Positions 6,401 to 13,880 are shown, counted from the first letter of the stretch. The stretch is 15,651 nucleotides of DNA from Candidatus Latescibacterota bacterium (GCA_012961755.1 DTYS01000184.1:1-15651), one strand, 5' to 3'. Numbers and translations are program-made. Notes: generated by a model not told the origin, from the letters alone.

Positions 6401-8366
6401 CCCTGCCCAGGACGAGCTCGGCCAGGAGGAGCAAGAAGGCCAGGAGGGCGAAGGGCCATCCGAGCTCCCTCCCGTACCGGAGCTTCCTGACCACGTCGGC
6501 CACCCGTTCCTCCGGTCGGATCGTACGGAAGGCCCGGGCGAGCCCTCCTTCAGGAGTTTTCCTCAGGTCCCTCTCCCGAGGAGGGACGTTCACAGGGACG
6601 AGTGCCACGACCCTCCCTCCCCCCGAAAGCCTCCATATCCCTGGGGAGTCGAGGGGAGGGGTGGTCACGCACGATCCTTCGGGCCAGAGGGTGAAGCTCT
6701 CCCCCTCTGGCCCCTCCAACTTCAAAGGTCCCTCCCCACGGAACTCCAGGGAGAGCCTTCCCCCCGTCCATCCCATCCTCCCCTCGCCCGGGGCGGCGGC
6801 CCTGAGGACCAGGCGATACAGAAGGGGCAGGAATACACCCCTCAGGGTTATGTTCCCCCAATCCGAAGGGAGCCCCCCGCTCCAGATGAACACCTTCCCG
6901 TTCCCCGACTCGGCCGAGACGACCGAGCCGTCGGACAGTTCTATCAAGGGCTTCGTCCCCATTCCTGGGAGGAAGGGATAGAACAGGAACACCTTGAAGG
7001 AATCCCTCCCCAGAAGGTCCTTCAGGGCCGGACTCCAAGATTTTGGTACGAAGTACCCTCCATCCCCCCAAGGTGAACCCTTGAGGGGACCCAGGCGACC
7101 GGGAATGAGTTCGCGCAGGACATTCTCGTTGTACCACCTTACATCGGCCCCTCCTCCCAGGAAGATCCCGAGTCCCCCTCCACCCCTCACGAAATCCTTC
7201 AAAGCGTAAAGGGTGGACGGAGGGAGTGCCTCGACGTCCGCAAGGAGCACAACCTCCACGTCCTTCAGAAGCTGGGAGCTTATCCCCTCCGGTTCGACCT
7301 CGCGGACGCGGAAGGGGGTCCCGACGGGTCCGGGCGGGGAGAGGGCAAGCTTCAACACCTGAGCCTCAGAACCGGACACCAGCACGTCCACCGAGTCCAC
7401 GACGCTGAGCACGAAGTACCAACCGTCGTCCTCAGGCAGCTCGTCCTCCTCCACCCTGACGAAGCCGGAGATCTCCCCTGCCCCTTCCAAGGGCAGGGAG
7501 AACTCTACGGGCACCTCCCCCGAACCCTTAAGTTCCACGGAGGAGTGTGCTATCCTTCTCCCCTCCAAGTAGATGTCCACGGAAACTTCCCTCTCCCCTT
7601 CCCCTCCGTACCTGCAGATGTACGCCCTCACCCTCGCCCTCCCCCCCGAAACCAGGGCCAGGCCCAACGTCCTGATCCCGACCGCCCCGAGGTTCTCCCT
7701 CCCGCCGTCCACGGGCAGGACGAAGAGGTTCATCCCTTCCGACTTCGGGAGTCCCTCGTCCGAACTCCATCCGTGACGGGCCCAGTCCGTTATAAGGTAG
7801 ACCTCCCTGTTCGCCCCTTCCCCCTCCAGGAGGGAGACGGCCTTCCTCAGGGCGGCCACGAAGTCCGTACCTTCGTAAGTGGGAGAGATCGAGCGGACGT
7901 AAGCCTCGGCCTCCTCCGGATCCGATGGGCCGTGGACCTCGCGCGGGCGGCTCCCGAAGGGGACCACCCAGACCCTGTCCCCACCCCTGAGGGTCCCGAG
8001 CACCTCCAAGGCCCTGTCCCTCTCCAGGTCCATCACCCTCCCCCTCTCCGTGCGGAGCCTCGTGCTGCAGGAGACGTCCATCAGGAGCACAGCGGACGTT
8101 CGGGCATGGCCCCCGCCCCCTCCCTCCCTCAAGGTCGGCCCCGCTACGGCGAGGCTCATAAACGCCACGGCGGACGTCCTGAGGACGAGCAACAGCCACC
8201 CTTTGAGCCTCACCCTCCTCATCCTTTCCCTGTCGAGGGAGATGAGGAAGGCTATGTTGGAGAAATCTATCCTCCCCAGCCGTCTACGGTTTAGGAGGTG
8301 AATTAGGGGAGGAACGACGGCGAGGCCCGTAAGTGGGAGCAACTCAGGCCGGAGGAAGTGTAACAT
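6378..8366 (-). CDS. BatA-type membrane protein with von Willebrand factor A domain
   Basis: A 662-residue protein. It opens with the BatA N-terminal domain (residues 1-78): FLRPELLPLTGLAVVPPLIH, then LLNRRR, and a second membrane helix around 56-77. A VWA domain follows with a complete metal-ion-dependent adhesion site: D97-x-S99-x-S101, T167 and D194. The middle (about 350-420) resembles the glutamine-amidotransferase-like fold often seen in this family (VVLLADVEALP, GGGGLGIFLGG). A last membrane helix lies near 635-655. Relatives work with MoxR ATPases and DUF58 proteins, but neither is in this window. The ATG follows the upstream stop with no gap (TAGATG). It ends 23 bases inside the convergent LiaF-like gene, leaving no room for a terminator. 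Confidence 0.87.
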   Translation of the reverse strand: MLHFLRPELLPLTGLAVVPPLIHLLNRRRLGRIDFSNIAFLISLDRERMRRVRLKGWLLLVLRTSAVAFMSLAVAGPTLREGGGGGHARTSAVLLMDVSCSTRLRTERGRVMDLERDRALEVLGTLRGGDRVWVVPFGSRPREVHGPSDPEEAEAYVRSISPTYEGTDFVAALRKAVSLLEGEGANREVYLITDWARHGWSSDEGLPKSEGMNLFVLPVDGGRENLGAVGIRTLGLALVSGGRARVRAYICRYGGEGEREVSVDIYLEGRRIAHSSVELKGSGEVPVEFSLPLEGAGEISGFVRVEEDELPEDDGWYFVLSVVDSVDVLVSGSEAQVLKLALSPPGPVGTPFRVREVEPEGISSQLLKDVEVVLLADVEALPPSTLYALKDFVRGGGGLGIFLGGGADVRWYNENVLRELIPGRLGPLKGSPWGDGGYFVPKSWSPALKDLLGRDSFKVFLFYPFLPGMGTKPLIELSDGSVVSAESGNGKVFIWSGGLPSDWGNITLRGVFLPLLYRLVLRAAAPGEGRMGWTGGRLSLEFRGEGPLKLEGPEGESFTLWPEGSCVTTPPLDSPGIWRLSGGGRVVALVPVNVPPRERDLRKTPEGGLARAFRTIRPEERVADVVRKLRYGRELGWPFALLAFLLLLAELVLGRAKTSERA

Positions 8367-9149
8367 CTACCTGGAATATGCCGCAAAGAGGGCCTTATAA
8401 TACCTCATCAACCGCTCAGGCTCGGGACTTTCGGGTACCTCCGCGCAACAGAAGCCCTCGTACCCCACCTCCTTGAGCAGCGAGAAGAGCTCCCTGTAAG
8501 GGTACTCCCCGTACTCCTCCCTCCAGAGCTCGTTTATGTGCACGAGGGCTATCCTATCCTTCACGAGTTCGAAGTTGGACCTTATGGAACCCGTGGCCTC
8601 GTCCACGTCCGTGAGGTTTGAGTTCCAGCACACATAGACGTTCGGATGGTCGGCGTAATCCAAAATCTTCCTGATGTAAGGAAGCTTACAGGTCTCCCTT
8701 CCGTGCACCTCGAGCCTTATCTGGACCCCGTAGTCCTCCGCGAACTTTCCACACTCCCTTAAAGCCAGCCCTATCTGCTCCAAGGTCTTCTCCCTGGGAA
8801 CCCTGAGTTCGGGCGGAGGGAAGCCGTTCGGCCTGACCTTAACCCCGGGCGCTCCTACATCGTGCGCTAAGATCACGTATTCCTTCGTCCCTTCCACGTT
8901 CCTCCTCAGTTCCTCTCGGTCGGGGGAATGGTACTCGAAGGCACTCCCGAGGCCCACGAGCTCCACTGAGGAATCCTGAAACTGCTTCCTCACCCTCTCC
9001 CTCTCCTCCTTGCTGAGCGAGGCCTCCACCCCGTGGGCGTGGGTCGTGCGCAGCTCCACCCCCTCGAACCCCGTCCTTTCGCACATCTTTATTATTTTGG
9101 GGACATCCCAATCCTTCGCAAGGTTGTAGGTCACTAACCCGAGCCGCAT
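8367..9149 (-). CDS. Sugar phosphate isomerase/epimerase-like TIM-barrel protein
   Basis: A 260-residue protein of the xylose-isomerase-like / AP endonuclease family 2 TIM-barrel group. It starts MRLGLVTYNLAKDWD with TGFEGVELR near 27, as in the family. The usual metal-binding places are E147 (RLEVHG), H204 (LVHINE) and E237 (CAEVPE). The place normally held by Asp has Asn (CWNSN, N176/N178), so metal binding may differ from the canonical site. The substrate is unknown; relatives interconvert sugars or inosose-type compounds. AAGGAGG stands shortly before the ATG. It follows the GNAT-cupin gene after 45 bases and is joined to the BatA gene without a gap. A second, canonical paralogue lies at 14186-15010. 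Confidence 0.87.
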   Translation of the reverse strand: MRLGLVTYNLAKDWDVPKIIKMCERTGFEGVELRTTHAHGVEASLSKEERERVRKQFQDSSVELVGLGSAFEYHSPDREELRRNVEGTKEYVILAHDVGAPGVKVRPNGFPPPELRVPREKTLEQIGLALRECGKFAEDYGVQIRLEVHGRETCKLPYIRKILDYADHPNVYVCWNSNLTDVDEATGSIRSNFELVKDRIALVHINELWREEYGEYPYRELFSLLKEVGYEGFCCAEVPESPEPERLMRYYKALFAAYSR

Positions 9150-9194
9150 CCTGCCTCCTTTTTGATGTACTCGGCGAGCGTTACATGCTCCTCT

Positions 9195-10019
9195 CTAAGC
9201 GGAACCGTGCGCGTAGACCACCTTGACCGGCTCCTGGCCCGTGCGGCGTATCGCATGTTCCGTCCCGGGAGGGACGTACACCGCTGTCCCTGGTCCGACC
9301 TCCTGCACCTGCCCTCCCAAGAGCAGCTCACCTGAACCCGAAACCACGTACAGAACCTCCTGGTCCTCGTGGATCTGGCGCTCCCCGAACTCCTCCGAGG
9401 TGTACTCCGCCACTCCCAAGGAGAAGCCCCAGATGCCGGAGACTAAGACCCTGCTCCGACGGTCGAGGTGCTCCTCCCAGGCGACTTCCTCCTCGTGGAC
9501 CACAGAAGGGCCGGGAAGCTCGGGTGAGGGGGATGAGAGGAACTTCGGGTCCTCCTCAAGTCCGTATATGCCCCTTCCCCCGTCCACTGGGATGACCATG
9601 GCCCTTGCGACCTTCCTGTAGAACCCCACAGGACCTGCCCCTCCGACTATCGCGTAGGTGTAGCCCAGGTCCTGAAGCCCGCGGAGGCAGGCTAAAAACA
9701 GGGCCTTACCTATCCCCCTCCCCCTGTATCCCTCGGCCACTCCCGTAGGGCCGAAGTAACCCCTCCTCGTGCACTCGTACGCGGCGAACCCGACTATCCT
9801 GTCCCCCTCCATGGCCACGAAGCAGGTCACGGGCCGGTGGGAGAAGGCTACGGACGTCTCGTCCGCCCAGCCCTCGGAGAACTCGGATGCTATGAAGTTC
9901 CTGAGCGCCCTCTGTTCCCAGGGGTCCGGGCGGCGTATCGTTATCCCCTCCCCCCTGAGCTTCTCTAAGATCGGCTCTATGGGCGGGAGCTTGACCAAGG
10001 ACACGAGCATATCCGGCAT
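9195..10019 (-). CDS. GNAT acetyltransferase fused to a C-terminal cupin domain
   Basis: Two domains are joined in 274 residues. Residues about 26-150 are a GNAT fold: FVAMEGDRIVGFAAY, FGPTGV, and the acetyl-CoA-binding motif RGRGIG at 99-104, then YAIVGGAGPVGFYRK. Residues about 175-272 are a cupin: QIHEDQEVLYVVSGSGELLL and PPGTEHAI. The cupin keeps H217, E221 and H255, but the usual first His of HxH is Gln (Q215). GNAT enzymes transfer acetyl groups; the cupin probably binds a small ligand or metal and may sense or shape the substrate. The true substrate is unknown. I choose the ATG at 10019 because GGGAGG lies six bases before it; a TTG at 10025 would abut that site. The gene sits in the long leftward operon, between argH and a TIM-barrel gene. 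Confidence 0.85.
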   Translation of the reverse strand: MPDMLVSLVKLPPIEPILEKLRGEGITIRRPDPWEQRALRNFIASEFSEGWADETSVAFSHRPVTCFVAMEGDRIVGFAAYECTRRGYFGPTGVAEGYRGRGIGKALFLACLRGLQDLGYTYAIVGGAGPVGFYRKVARAMVIPVDGGRGIYGLEEDPKFLSSPSPELPGPSVVHEEEVAWEEHLDRRSRVLVSGIWGFSLGVAEYTSEEFGERQIHEDQEVLYVVSGSGELLLGGQVQEVGPGTAVYVPPGTEHAIRRTGQEPVKVVYAHGSA

Positions 10020-10061
10020 CTTCAACCTCCCGTAAGCTCCGAGATTGCGAACTGCTCATGA

Positions 10062-10092
10062 CCGGAATCCCACGGGCCTCCGCCGTGTCCGG
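10062..10092 (-). other. Potential intercistronic stem-loop between argH and the GNAT-cupin gene
   Basis: In the 101-base gap between argH and the GNAT-cupin gene, CCGGA (10062-10066) pairs with TCCGG (10088-10092), and CACGG (10071-10075) pairs with CCGTG (10083-10087). A four-base bulge separates the two helices and the loop is seven bases. No T-tract follows in the leftward direction, so it does not look like an intrinsic terminator. It could be a processing or stability element, or chance in GC-rich DNA. I saw no promoter or other element in the rest of the gap. Confidence 0.3.
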
Positions 10093-10120
10093 GAAGGAGA
10101 TGACGGGGTGGAAGTCCGAC

Positions 10121-11473
10121 CTACATCTCGAGGAGGCGCCTTTTCACCTCCTCCACCCGCTTCCTCTCCTCCTCGAGCCTCCTCCTCTCATCCTCCAACC
10201 ACCTCCTCGGAAGCTCCGCGAGCTCCGGGTCGCCCGGGGCCCCGAGGTGGGTCCTTCGGAGTACCTCCTCCACGGGGTCCCTGGACCTCAAGCCCTCCAG
10301 GTCCGAAGCAACCCTCCTGTACGCCTCCCTGAAGGGCACCCCCTCGGCGGCCATCCTCAAGGCTTCGTCCGCCGCGAAGAGCTCCGGGCTGAAGGAGGAG
10401 ATGAGCCTCTCCCTGTTCACCTCGAGCTTCGAGAATATCTTCCTAACCACACGGAGACAGCTTACGGTCGTCGTTACGGCCTCTATCAGAGGTCCTTTTG
10501 TCTCCTGGAGGTCCCTGTTGTACCCCGAGGGAAGGTTCCTGAGCACGAGGAGGAGCTGCACGAGCTTGGACGTTACCCTAGCAGATCTCGCCCTCACGAG
10601 CTCCAGAGGTCCCGGGTTCCTCTTCTGGGGCATTATGCTAGAGCCCGGGCAGTACTCCTCCGGGAGCGAGAAGTATCCGAACTCGGGAATGCTGAACCAG
10701 ATGAGGTCGTCGGAAAGCTTAGCTAAGTCCTCCACGACCTGGGAGAGGGCGAATACCACGACCGCCTCGACCTTCCCGCGGCTGTTGTTTGCGTAGAGCA
10801 CGTTGTGCTGGACCTTGGAGAAGCCTAAAAGCTCGGTCGTCCGCCTCCTGTCTATGGGAAGGGGTACCCCGTAGCTTGCGGCCGAGCCTAAGGGATTTTG
10901 GTCGTTGAGCCTGTAAGCCGCCCAGAGGAGCTTCATGTCGTCCAAGAGGGACTCGGCGAACGCTCCGGCCCAAAGTGCCACGGAGGAGGTCATGGCCCTC
11001 TGGGTATGGGTCCTGCCGGGCATGGGCACGTCCCTGTGGGCTTCGACGAAGTCCAAGAGCACCTCGGAAGTCCCCAGGACCTCGGCCATGACCTCCAAAA
11101 GCCTGTCCCTAGTATACAGCCTTATGTCCACCAGGACCTGGTCGTTCCTGCTCCTTGCGGTGTGGAGCTTCTTGCCCACGTCCCCGAGGCATTCGGTCAG
11201 GAACTCCTCGACGGCGGTGTGGACGTCCTCCTGCTCCCTGCGGATTTGGAACTTCCCCTCACCGTGGAGTCTCAGGACCTCACAGAGTCCCTCCTTGAGG
11301 GCCTTGAACTCCTCATCCGTAAGTATCCCTATTTCGGAGAGCATCTTCGCATGGGCTATGCTCCCAAGGACGTCCGCCTCCACGAGCTCCCGGTCCAGTA
11401 CGTGGTCCTCCCCGACCGTGAAGGCTTCCATCTCCTCGTCCAACTCGTAGCCCTTCTTCCAGAGCTTGGCCAT
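10121..11473 (-). CDS. argH: Argininosuccinate lyase
   Basis: A full-length, 450-residue member of the fumarase/aspartase superfamily. ArgH splits argininosuccinate into arginine and fumarate, the last step of arginine biosynthesis, and works as a homotetramer in the cytoplasm. Seen: the N-terminal KLWKKGYELDEEMEAFTVG, ARSRNDQV (S108-Q112), GRTHTQ with H156, and the superfamily signature GSSIMPQKRNP (277-287) carrying the catalytic serine region. The C-terminus is a charged helix (about 415-450) that is probably a coiled coil. GGAGG precedes the ATG by five bases in a 12-base gap after the creatininase-family gene. No other arginine gene is visible here, and its neighbours look catabolic, so the placement is unusual. 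The assignment as ArgH itself is strong. Confidence 0.95.
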   Translation of the reverse strand: MAKLWKKGYELDEEMEAFTVGEDHVLDRELVEADVLGSIAHAKMLSEIGILTDEEFKALKEGLCEVLRLHGEGKFQIRREQEDVHTAVEEFLTECLGDVGKKLHTARSRNDQVLVDIRLYTRDRLLEVMAEVLGTSEVLLDFVEAHRDVPMPGRTHTQRAMTSSVALWAGAFAESLLDDMKLLWAAYRLNDQNPLGSAASYGVPLPIDRRRTTELLGFSKVQHNVLYANNSRGKVEAVVVFALSQVVEDLAKLSDDLIWFSIPEFGYFSLPEEYCPGSSIMPQKRNPGPLELVRARSARVTSKLVQLLLVLRNLPSGYNRDLQETKGPLIEAVTTTVSCLRVVRKIFSKLEVNRERLISSFSPELFAADEALRMAAEGVPFREAYRRVASDLEGLRSRDPVEEVLRRTHLGAPGDPELAELPRRWLEDERRRLEEERKRVEEVKRRLLEM

Positions 11474-11485
11474 ATCTTCCTCCGG

Positions 11486-12244
11486 CTAACCCCTCGTCCG
11501 TCCTTCGTACCTCACGATCCACTCGTGCGGGGAGCCGAGCTCCCCGGGGCCCGGGACCTTCCCCTCCAGAAGCCTCCTCCCGACCTCAGCCATCTCCTCG
11601 GCTATCACGTGCGCCACCCTCTCCCCAAGTTCCCTGGACGCGTGGACCCTGGGGTCCTCCCCTCCGACCCCCTCCAAGGGGGCGCTCGGGGCCTTGGGAA
11701 GCCTGTATACGTCCACGAGCTCAGGTCTCAAATACCACAGAAGTGAGGTCTCCCACTTGGCCGCGTGGTCACTGTAGTGTCCTAAGGAGTGGCCGAAGGC
11801 GCTGTCGCAGGTGCCGAAGGCGGTCACGGAGGAGGCCTCGTTGTACTCCGCCGCCACCCTGTGCACAAGATATATCTGCTCCAAGCATGTGTGGCCCGTG
11901 ACCGCCATCATGGCCCTGAACCCGGCATTCTCCAAGTTCTCGAAGATCTCCTTCAGCACCGCCTCTAAGAGGGACTCCTTTCCGACGAAGTTCGCATCGT
12001 GTTTGTACCTGGAGCCGTACGATGTGAGTTCCGGTATAGAATAAAAGACGGGAGGAAAGACGACTCCCCCCTTACGAGCCGCCATCCTGCAGAGTTCGTG
12101 CATCTTGATCGCATCGTTACCTAAGGCTAAGTGTTCCCCGTGCCACTCGAGCGATCCTACGGGGACGTAAGCTAAAGGGTACTCCTCCACCCTCCTTTCG
12201 AACTGGTACGGCAGGAGCTTCTCGTACTCCACCACGGGTTCCAT
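11486..12244 (-). CDS. Creatininase-family amidohydrolase
   Basis: A 252-residue protein of the creatininase fold. The family covers creatininase, mycofactocin MftE-type peptidases and formamide hydrolases, all metal-dependent amide-bond hydrolases. The main metal motif is present: E33, H35 and D44 in PVGSLEWHGEHLALGNDAIK. Further conserved places are H118 in VTGHTCLEQ and E165 in AAKWETSLLW. The usual GNGGN-like glycine loop is replaced by GHTCLEQ, so the substrate is probably not creatinine. The ribosome binding site AGGAGGAAGG ATG overlaps the stop of the TauE/SafE gene upstream (8-base gap). The gene is part of the leftward operon. The family is certain and the substrate unknown. Confidence 0.88.
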   Translation of the reverse strand: MEPVVEYEKLLPYQFERRVEEYPLAYVPVGSLEWHGEHLALGNDAIKMHELCRMAARKGGVVFPPVFYSIPELTSYGSRYKHDANFVGKESLLEAVLKEIFENLENAGFRAMMAVTGHTCLEQIYLVHRVAAEYNEASSVTAFGTCDSAFGHSLGHYSDHAAKWETSLLWYLRPELVDVYRLPKAPSAPLEGVGGEDPRVHASRELGERVAHVIAEEMAEVGRRLLEGKVPGPGELGSPHEWIVRYEGRTRG

Positions 12245-12252
12245 CCTTCCTC

Positions 12253-12606
12253 CTATCTCATAAACATCCTTACAGCGGCCAATATCATAAATCCACCGAA
12301 TATCCTCCTGAGCACCGGAGAGGGAAGGTGTTGGGAGAGCGTGGCCCCTAAGTATCCCCCCGCTACCGACCCCACTACTATGAAGGCAACCACCTTAAGG
12401 TCCACGTTCCCGACGGAATAATGCCTTAGGGTCCCGGATATAGCCGTGGGTATTATGGTGGCCAGGGATATCCCCACTGCCTTGTGAACGTCTAAGCCCA
12501 CCAACAAGGTAAGGGCCGGAACTAAGATCACCCCTCCACCGATCCCCAGCAGCCCGCTGGCCGTCCCGGCCACGAGTCCTATCGAGACTAAGGTCAGGTA
12601 TCCCAT
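12253..12606 (-). CDS. Half-size TauE/SafE family membrane transporter
   Basis: A 117-residue membrane protein with the TauE/SafE signature at its N-terminus: ASGLLGIGGGVILVPALTLL followed by KAVGISLATIIPTAISGTLRH. About four hydrophobic segments can be placed at roughly 4-36, 45-60, 70-90 and 100-116. Full-length family members have about 250 residues with two such halves; this one has a single half. It may act as a homodimer or be a shortened relative. The family moves anions such as sulfite, sulfoacetate or taurine-derived compounds. No second half is seen nearby. The ATG follows the preceding stop directly (TAGATG), with GGAGG inside the end of the upstream gene. Confidence 0.87.
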   Translation of the reverse strand: MGYLTLVSIGLVAGTASGLLGIGGGVILVPALTLLVGLDVHKAVGISLATIIPTAISGTLRHYSVGNVDLKVVAFIVVGSVAGGYLGATLSQHLPSPVLRRIFGGFMILAAVRMFMR

Positions 12607-13596
12607 CTAACCTCCCCTCCTCACTATGCTCACCCTGAGCTCGTGGGAGCCGTCGGGCCTGGCGAACTCGTAATAGAAGTATACTCTGTCCTCGAACGCC
12701 AAGGCATCCACATATCTAAGGGAACCCGATGCGTAGGGGGACGTCAGGGCCGGTCCGTCGGCACTGGCCCTACGGAAGCTCTTCAGGTCCCAAGAGATAG
12801 CGATACCAGTGCGTTCCTCGTAGTTCTCGTCCACGGTCCGGGAGCCGTCGTAGAACCCCACGAACACAGGTGGGATCCAGAGCAAGCAGCTCAGGCGGGC
12901 GGCGTACGCGTCCCATCCGTCCTTAGAGGGGGAAAGCACATCTCCGAACCACCGGAAGTTCACCCCGTCAGCGCTCGCGGCCAGGCCCGAATGGGACTTG
13001 GTCACCCCCGTGGCGTACACGTCCGCGGTAGCGTGCATCCTGGCCCTCTCTTCGGAGGAGGCGGACTTGGGGGTCGGCGCGTAGCTCAGGAGCATGTAGT
13101 AGAGTCCCCCTATCCTCACCATCCATGGGTCCTTCACACCCTCGGCACCTATGTCCGATGCCGTGAAGACCTTACGCCTTTCGGTCGGCGAGAACCCGTC
13201 CGGGGCGTCGGCCTCCATAAGGTCGACCCTCCACCTGCTGTCCTCAGGGTCCACGAAGCTTATGTACAGCCTCCACTTGCCATCATGGCACTTGAAGATG
13301 GAGGCCCTCTCCATGGAGGGGGTGTCAAGCTCCTCCTTCGTTGCCCTCCATATGTCCCTGAAGCTGACCCCGTCCGTGCTCTCCGCAACCCTGCATTCCA
13401 CACCCCTGCCCAGTTCCTTCGGCTTCCTCAGCCTGTAGTAGAGGTAAAACTTCCCCGATCCCTCGTCGTAGAAGACGCTGCAGGCTCCGGCCCACCATCC
13501 CCTTCCCTCGGAGAGGGGAGGGACCACGGTCTTCCCGTCCGCAGGGTCGAAGAGCGGTATCCTTCCCAACTCCTTCCCCGGCATAGCAGTCCACAT
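12607..13596 (-). CDS. Five-bladed beta-propeller glycosidase-like protein (GH43/GH32-like)
   Basis: A 329-residue protein with repeated blade patterns: WWAGACSVFYDEGSGKFYLY (34-53), SMERASIFKCHDGKWRLYIS (94-113), GVKDPWMVRIGGLYYMLLSY (153-172) and YVDALAFEDRVYFYYE. Short turns such as STDGVSF and SADGVNF are typical of propeller glycosidases. KDPWM with D156, and E96, occupy places where GH43-type enzymes keep acidic residues, but I cannot assign catalytic residues with confidence. No signal peptide is seen, so it is probably cytoplasmic. The start is the ATG at 13596, with AAAGGAGGG just before it. It is the first gene of the seven-gene leftward operon, downstream of the promoters in 13619-13677. 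Substrate unknown. Confidence 0.75.
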   Translation of the reverse strand: MWTAMPGKELGRIPLFDPADGKTVVPPLSEGRGWWAGACSVFYDEGSGKFYLYYRLRKPKELGRGVECRVAESTDGVSFRDIWRATKEELDTPSMERASIFKCHDGKWRLYISFVDPEDSRWRVDLMEADAPDGFSPTERRKVFTASDIGAEGVKDPWMVRIGGLYYMLLSYAPTPKSASSEERARMHATADVYATGVTKSHSGLAASADGVNFRWFGDVLSPSKDGWDAYAARLSCLLWIPPVFVGFYDGSRTVDENYEERTGIAISWDLKSFRRASADGPALTSPYASGSLRYVDALAFEDRVYFYYEFARPDGSHELRVSIVRRGG

Positions 13597-13618
13597 ATTC
13601 CCTCCTTTCGACTAACAT

Positions 13619-13624
13619 ATTATA
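13619..13624 (-). promoter_or_regulatory. Consensus -10 hexamer close to the glycosidase-like gene
   Basis: On the minus strand the bases read TATAAT, a perfect -10, placed to start transcription near 13612 with a leader of about 16 bases. No good -35 is found 16-19 bases upstream, so this may be a secondary start or chance in an AT-rich patch. Confidence 0.3.
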
Positions 13625-13648
13625 TGGCTCCACGCTTCATGATCCTTA

Positions 13649-13677
13649 AATATATCTTATCCCGTTCCCTTTATCAA
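13649..13677 (-). promoter_or_regulatory. Predicted sigma70-like promoter of the leftward seven-gene operon
   Basis: On the minus strand, TTGATA (13677-13672) and TATATT (13654-13649) are exactly 17 bases apart, each matching the consensus at 5 of 6 positions. Transcription would begin near 13642, giving a leader of about 46 bases before the ATG at 13596. It is the best leftward promoter in the region and probably drives the genes down to 6378. A closer -10 (13619-13624) could add a second start. Confidence 0.55.
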
Positions 13678-13880
13678 TACGGTCCATTCGCTCATATCCA
13701 CGACCTGGACCCCTCGGGATTCCCTTCGAACACGTACCCAAACTTTCCCACGAAGGGTTTGGTTATGTCTCTGCCAGCCTTCTCCTTCTAAGGATACTCT
13801 TCTGTGGTCGCTTTGTCCACCCCTGAAAGCGTGGATTCCGACGGAACAAAAACCTTGACCGGAGTGGAAATTTTATTATA
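13657..13880 (-). pseudogene. Possible remnant of a decayed small gene
   Basis: On the minus strand one frame reads protein-like from 13880 to a TAG at 13790-13788 (for example KVFVPSESTLSGVDKATTEE) and again after it (RDITKPFVGKFGYVFEGNPE). The second part ends soon after a run of four Gs (13713-13710). One added G would join it to another frame reading VQVVDMSEWTVLIKGTG, which ends at the TAA at 13659-13657, right before the -10 of the leftward promoter. No start codon with a ribosome binding site was found, and I do not recognise the protein. Chance is a serious alternative in a region this short. Confidence 0.25.

Noticed and set aside
6550..7137. A 195-codon open frame on the minus strand
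   Set aside because: It is another frame of the BatA/VWA gene, whose motifs are complete. Gly/Arg/Pro-rich content marks it as a shadow.
9134..9331. A short minus-strand frame ending HVTLAEYIKKEAGCGSG, with a protein-like tail
   Set aside because: It overlaps the cupin end and the next start. The cupin finishes naturally at 9195, and the short frame has no start with a ribosome binding site of its own. I saw no sign of a frameshift in the cupin.
10026..10120. A separate promoter for the GNAT-cupin gene
   Set aside because: The gap is GC-rich, and no pair of -35 and -10 elements with fitting spacing was found. Only the stem-loop at 10062-10092 stands out.
10898..11746. A 282-codon open frame on the plus strand
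   Set aside because: It is antisense to argH and the creatininase-family gene, both of which carry clear family motifs.
12643..13791. A 382-codon open frame on the plus strand
   Set aside because: It runs antisense to the well-supported glycosidase-like gene, is rich in Pro, Gly, Arg and His as expected from the opposite strand of GC-rich coding DNA, and has no ribosome binding site or recognisable domain.
13641..13791. A 50-codon plus-strand frame beginning ATGATCCTT
   Set aside because: There is no ribosome binding site, it spans the leftward promoter, and its openness is explained by the opposite strand's remnant frame.
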